A DNA stretch of 64,000 nt. It comes from Crocinitomicaceae bacterium. Its GTDB lineage: Bacteria; Bacteroidota; Bacteroidia; Flavobacteriales_G; Salibacteraceae. The stretch is from the NCBI GenBank assembly GCA_002707155.1, contig PAME01000019.1, forward strand, positions 1 through 64,000, written 5' to 3'. The translations under genes were made by a program, and so were the position numbers. Of the stretch, positions 61,200 through 64,000 are shown piece by piece. How positions within the stretch are numbered: the first letter of the stretch is position 1; the number at the start of each line of letters is the position of its first letter. Under the pieces are notes generated by a model. It saw only the letters and a list, made by a program, of their open reading frames with translations. It was not told where the DNA came from and did no database searches.

Positions 61200-61220
61200 G
61201 GAAATGTTTAAAATCGGGCT

Positions 61221-61229
61221 GCAAAAGTA
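61221..61229 (-). promoter_or_regulatory. -7 promoter element of prfC
   Basis: The minus strand reads TACTTTTGC, 22 bp upstream of the prfC ATG. Confidence 0.5.
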
Positions 61230-61298
61230 ACGATTTCGAAATGCTAGAAATTATTGATAATCGTTCTGGAGATGTATTTTAGCAAAAACTAAAAATTC

Positions 61299-63173
61299 AT
61301 GTTGTTCAGGTCGCTTTTTCTTTGTTTTTCATTTCTATTTTTCTCGAATTTTGGATATTCACAAGTCCCTAAAGTATACTCCAATATTTCCTTGAAACAA
61401 GGAAACGCTGTGGCATTTGTAAAAGGTAAAGAATTTCCAGAGAGCAACAACGGTAAAGGTTATCAGCTGCAAGATTTAATTGGATACCCGCAAGGCACTC
61501 AAACTGGGGTGAAGTTCAATTTTGGACCTAAAGTATCTTCAGGGACAGTTTATTTTGGATTAATAAACCCAGCGGATGGCAAGTATCCCATGCCCGTTTA
61601 TTTTAAAAGAACTGCCGATATTGTTGCTTCTGTTTCTCAAATTGATTTGAATCAACTTCGCGGTAAGTACGATATGAGTGCTTGGGAAAAATCAGGTGCT
61701 GGTTTTTTAGGTTATCGGGTTATGGGCCCCAAAGGGCAATTGCTATATGATGGACGACTGAGTTTTATTTTTGAAAACGATATGTTTCGGGTGCCTCCTT
61801 CAATTATAGAGGGCCCAACGATAAATCAGTTAACCGATAACAGTGTGGTTATTTCACTGAAATTGAATAAACAAGGTCCCGTAACCATTTTGGTAAACGA
61901 TAGTAAGTATGAATCAATAGGAAAAACTTCTATAGAAATTAAGATTGAAGGCCTACAACCAAATACCGATTACGATTATATCGTTGAAGGAGTTGTTGGT
62001 CGTAACTACTCATTCAAAACCAACCCTGCAAAAGGCGATCGATCTCCTTTTGTTTTTGCTTATACGAGCGACTCAAGAGCAGGACAGGGTGGTGGAGAGC
62101 GAAATTTATACGGTGCGAATTATTATGTCATGCAGCGTATTGTCGCTTATTCGAATGCACAGAATGCTGCTTTTTTGCAGTTTACTGGCGATATGATTAA
62201 CGGTTATTTGGCCGAAAAACAAGAAATGAATTTACAATATGCAAACTGGAAACGTTCGTTGGAGCCTTATTCTTCATTTTTCCCGATAAATGTGGCAATG
62301 GGAAATCACGAGGCGCTCGTGAATTACTTTTCCAGTCCTGAGACGGAAGAAGGCTTAGGCATTGATCGCTTTCCTTTTGAAACTGAAAGTGCCGAGGCCG
62401 TTTTTGCAACGAATTTTAGTAATCCATTTTCTGAATTAAAATCAGAGGATGGTTCACTTTACGATCCAGATTCCAATACGACTGACTTTCCTCCTTATAA
62501 TGAAACTGTGTTTTCTTATATACATGGAAACTGTGCAATGTTGGTGCTGAATTCAAATTACTGGTATGCTTATGCTTTAACGCGATACCCCGGCACTTCT
62601 GGAAATATTCACGCCTACATTATGGATAATCAGTTGGAATGGTTCAAAGACGAATTGAGGAAGTATGAAAACGATGAAGATATTGATCATGTTTTTGTGA
62701 CTTTGCACACTCCGTTTTTTCCTAATGGAGGACATGTAATAGACGATATGTGGTATAACGGTAAAAACTGGCCAAGACCGATAGTTGACGGTGAAAAGGT
62801 AGAAAAAGGAATTATTGAGCGTAGAGATGAATTATTGGACGCAATGATTAACCAATCTACTAAGGTTAGAGCTGCGCTGACAGGAGATGAGCACAATTAT
62901 GCAAAAACTAAAATTACAGAAGCAATGCCGCGTTATCCTGAAAACTGGGAAAGACCCAAATTGAAATTAAAACGAACGATTTACCAAATAAACAATGGTT
63001 CTGCTGGAGCTCCTTATTACGCTAAAGAGAAAACGCCTTGGTCAGAATTTGCTACCAATTTTTCAACACAAAATGTCGTGGTTCTTGTTCGCGTAAATGG
63101 CAAAAATGTGAACGTAGAAGTCAAAAATCCTTTTACAGAGGAATTAGTGGATGCATTTGAATTAGCAAAATGA
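61299..63173 (+). CDS. Exported metallophosphoesterase family protein with N-terminal fibronectin-like domain
   Basis: The 624-residue protein has a signal peptide (MLFRSLFLCFSFLFFSNFGYS). A beta domain of unknown type lies at about 20-170, then a purple acid phosphatase-like fibronectin domain (PSIIEGPTINQLTDNSVVIS, LQPNTDYDYIVEG), then the metallophosphoesterase core. Metal ligands seen include FAYTSDSRAG, LQFTGDMINGY (GD), INVAMGNHEA (GNHE), VFVTLHTPFFPNGGH and ALTGDEHNYAK (GDxHxY). The first motif, DSRAG, replaces the usual DxH. Phosphatase or nucleotidase activity outside the cytoplasm is likely. The stop overlaps the next gene by 4 bp. Confidence 0.88.
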   Translation: MLFRSLFLCFSFLFFSNFGYSQVPKVYSNISLKQGNAVAFVKGKEFPESNNGKGYQLQDLIGYPQGTQTGVKFNFGPKVSSGTVYFGLINPADGKYPMPVYFKRTADIVASVSQIDLNQLRGKYDMSAWEKSGAGFLGYRVMGPKGQLLYDGRLSFIFENDMFRVPPSIIEGPTINQLTDNSVVISLKLNKQGPVTILVNDSKYESIGKTSIEIKIEGLQPNTDYDYIVEGVVGRNYSFKTNPAKGDRSPFVFAYTSDSRAGQGGGERNLYGANYYVMQRIVAYSNAQNAAFLQFTGDMINGYLAEKQEMNLQYANWKRSLEPYSSFFPINVAMGNHEALVNYFSSPETEEGLGIDRFPFETESAEAVFATNFSNPFSELKSEDGSLYDPDSNTTDFPPYNETVFSYIHGNCAMLVLNSNYWYAYALTRYPGTSGNIHAYIMDNQLEWFKDELRKYENDEDIDHVFVTLHTPFFPNGGHVIDDMWYNGKNWPRPIVDGEKVEKGIIERRDELLDAMINQSTKVRAALTGDEHNYAKTKITEAMPRYPENWERPKLKLKRTIYQINNGSAGAPYYAKEKTPWSEFATNFSTQNVVVLVRVNGKNVNVEVKNPFTEELVDAFELAK

Positions 63174-63712
63174 TTGATCAAGCCAAAGAATTGCTAAGAA
63201 AGGCTCAGTTAAAGGCACGACATGATCTAAGTCCTAAACAAAGAGTTATAGCATCAGAACGAGTTTGTAATCGATTGGTAGAACTAGTTAAGACTAAAAA
63301 ACCGAAAGCAGCACATTGTTTTATTCCAATGGGAAATGAAATAGATACTAAGCCTTTTATAGAATACTGTTTGTTTAAATCAATAACAGTAGTTTCGCCT
63401 AAAACATTGAAAAATAAACGGTTAAAGCATTTGGTTTTGAGTGATTTAAATTCAATTGAAAGTGGCGTTTTTGGTACTGTCTATCCTTCGGGTAACATTG
63501 AATTTTCTGGGGAGCTAGATTTAATTATAGTTCCAGGGCTAGCATTCGATAATGATGGAGGTAGGCTGGGATACGGAGGCGGCTATTACGACACCTTTCT
63601 AAGCGATTATTCCAATGCTTTAAAAGTTGGAGTAGGTTTTAATAAACAATTGGTCGACAAGGTGCCGCTGGAAGAGCATGATGTTCGTTTGGATAGTGTT
63701 TTTTTAGGTTAG
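63170..63712 (+). CDS. fau: 5-formyltetrahydrofolate cyclo-ligase
   Basis: This 180-residue enzyme makes 5,10-methenyl-THF from 5-formyl-THF with ATP. The family signature is PGLAFDNDGGRLGYGGGYYDTFL, with the basic N-terminal stretch RKAQLKARHDLSPKQR and substrate loop CFIPMGNEIDTKPFIEY. Length is normal. Its ATG overlaps the stop of the metallophosphoesterase gene. It is the last gene of that two-gene unit. Confidence 0.9.
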   Translation: MIDQAKELLRKAQLKARHDLSPKQRVIASERVCNRLVELVKTKKPKAAHCFIPMGNEIDTKPFIEYCLFKSITVVSPKTLKNKRLKHLVLSDLNSIESGVFGTVYPSGNIEFSGELDLIIVPGLAFDNDGGRLGYGGGYYDTFLSDYSNALKVGVGFNKQLVDKVPLEEHDVRLDSVFLG

Positions 63713-63911
63713 CAGTAATATATGATTAAATTCTACCTTCGTTGTGATTAAAACTCAAGTTAAATTTGCAGACGTTATAGGAACTGCGTTTGATCTTTTA
63801 CTTAGCTAAACTGAAATGATTAAGCCGCTTTTATTTTTATGGTGCTTTAATAATGCACTAACAAATCATAAGTTTCTAAGTATTGCAGTTCATGCTAAAA
63901 AGTAGATAATA

Positions 63912-64000
63912 TCAATCTGCTAATTCTTCAGCGGCAATTCCCTCGATTTGCAATGATTTTGCAAGCCCATCTGCTGAGATGGTTTTCAAGCCTTCAACTC
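63912..64000 (-). CDS. C-terminal end of an unidentified protein
   Basis: The frame ends at TGA (63912-63914) and is open to the window edge, giving 29 residues ending LKTISADGLAKSLQIEGIAAEELAD. The fragment is helical and acidic, too short to identify. It is convergent with the cyclo-ligase gene, and the 199 bp between them hold no gene I can support. Confidence 0.45.
   Translation of the reverse strand, partial: VEGLKTISADGLAKSLQIEGIAAEELAD

Noticed and set aside
63816..63905. 29-codon plus-strand ORF (MIKPLLFLWCF...) after the cyclo-ligase gene
   Set aside because: A TAAATTTG element lies upstream, but the ORF is very short, has no recognisable features and no neighbouring gene that needs it; not enough to support a gene.
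1..64000. CRISPR arrays, tRNA or rRNA genes, prophage and IS elements
   Set aside because: No regularly spaced direct repeats with spacers, no cloverleaf-type sequence, and no transposase or phage structural gene seen on either strand. The tandem 32-bp repeats at 58283-58378 have no spacers.

Overview
The window is AT-rich chromosomal DNA from a member of the Bacteroidota, most likely a Flavobacteriales relative. The evidence is two proteins with Por-type (type IX) secretion C-terminal domains, a CarboxypepD_reg-like TonB-dependent receptor, a complete Bat aerotolerance operon, a DnaX that lacks the zinc-finger cysteines as flavobacterial DnaX proteins do, many short Bacteroidota lipoproteins, and promoters of the TAnnTTTG type instead of a -10 TATAAT box. 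It is mostly ordinary core chromosome. I see no tRNA, rRNA, CRISPR array, prophage or insertion sequence.

Layout. 1-2600 is a small accessory patch: the start of an SPFH-domain gene, a TerB/zinc-ribbon gene, a small unclear ORF, and a class C beta-lactamase-like serine hydrolase split by an in-frame TGA and flanked by an integron attC-like hairpin and GTTAGCG boundaries. 2600-14100 carries rlmD, rocD, a secreted subtilase with a lipoprotein and a MORN-repeat protein, a fumarylacetoacetate-hydrolase-family enzyme, a DEDDh exonuclease, a TPR/PD40/double-OmpA outer-membrane protein and a 2-oxoacid dehydrogenase E2. 14200-18240 is a forward cluster: Crp/Fnr regulator, small membrane protein, universal stress protein, two arsenosugar-type glycosyltransferases and purine nucleoside phosphorylase. 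18235-25200 holds a sensor-like propeller protein without kinase, DUF1684 and TonB-dependent receptor genes, and ilvE.

25268-33523 is one tightly packed minus-strand operon (MoxR ATPase, DUF58, a BatD-like membrane protein, BatA, BatB, BatC, BatD, BatE). 33690-41940 holds a MazG-like pyrophosphohydrolase, gatB, a TlpA-like lipoprotein, two adjacent M1 aminopeptidases and Dps. 42009-48952 is housekeeping: rpsF-rpsR-rplI, dnaX (with an apparent frameshift at an A10 run), a Lys/Cys-rich exported peptide, rhomboid, HAD phosphatase, class IV aminotransferase and rimO. 49074-57470 is rich in sulfur and oxidant chemistry: a class V aminotransferase, a CstB-like persulfide dioxygenase-sulfurtransferase with an adjacent rhodanese, a vanadium-haloperoxidase-like lipoprotein followed by a MsrB-MsrA lipoprotein, and another rhodanese. 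The end holds a DUF4143 ATPase preceded by three tandem 32-bp repeats, prfC, a metallophosphoesterase and 5-formyl-THF cyclo-ligase.

The observations most worth a second look are the dnaX A10 frameshift, the perfect GTGA-N6-TCAC palindrome in front of the persulfide dioxygenase gene, the cassette-like serine hydrolase, the repeat array in front of the DUF4143 ATPase, the arsenosugar glycosyltransferases without ArsS, and promoters so close to the ATG that leaderless mRNAs are expected. I found no clear wholly new multi-gene system.
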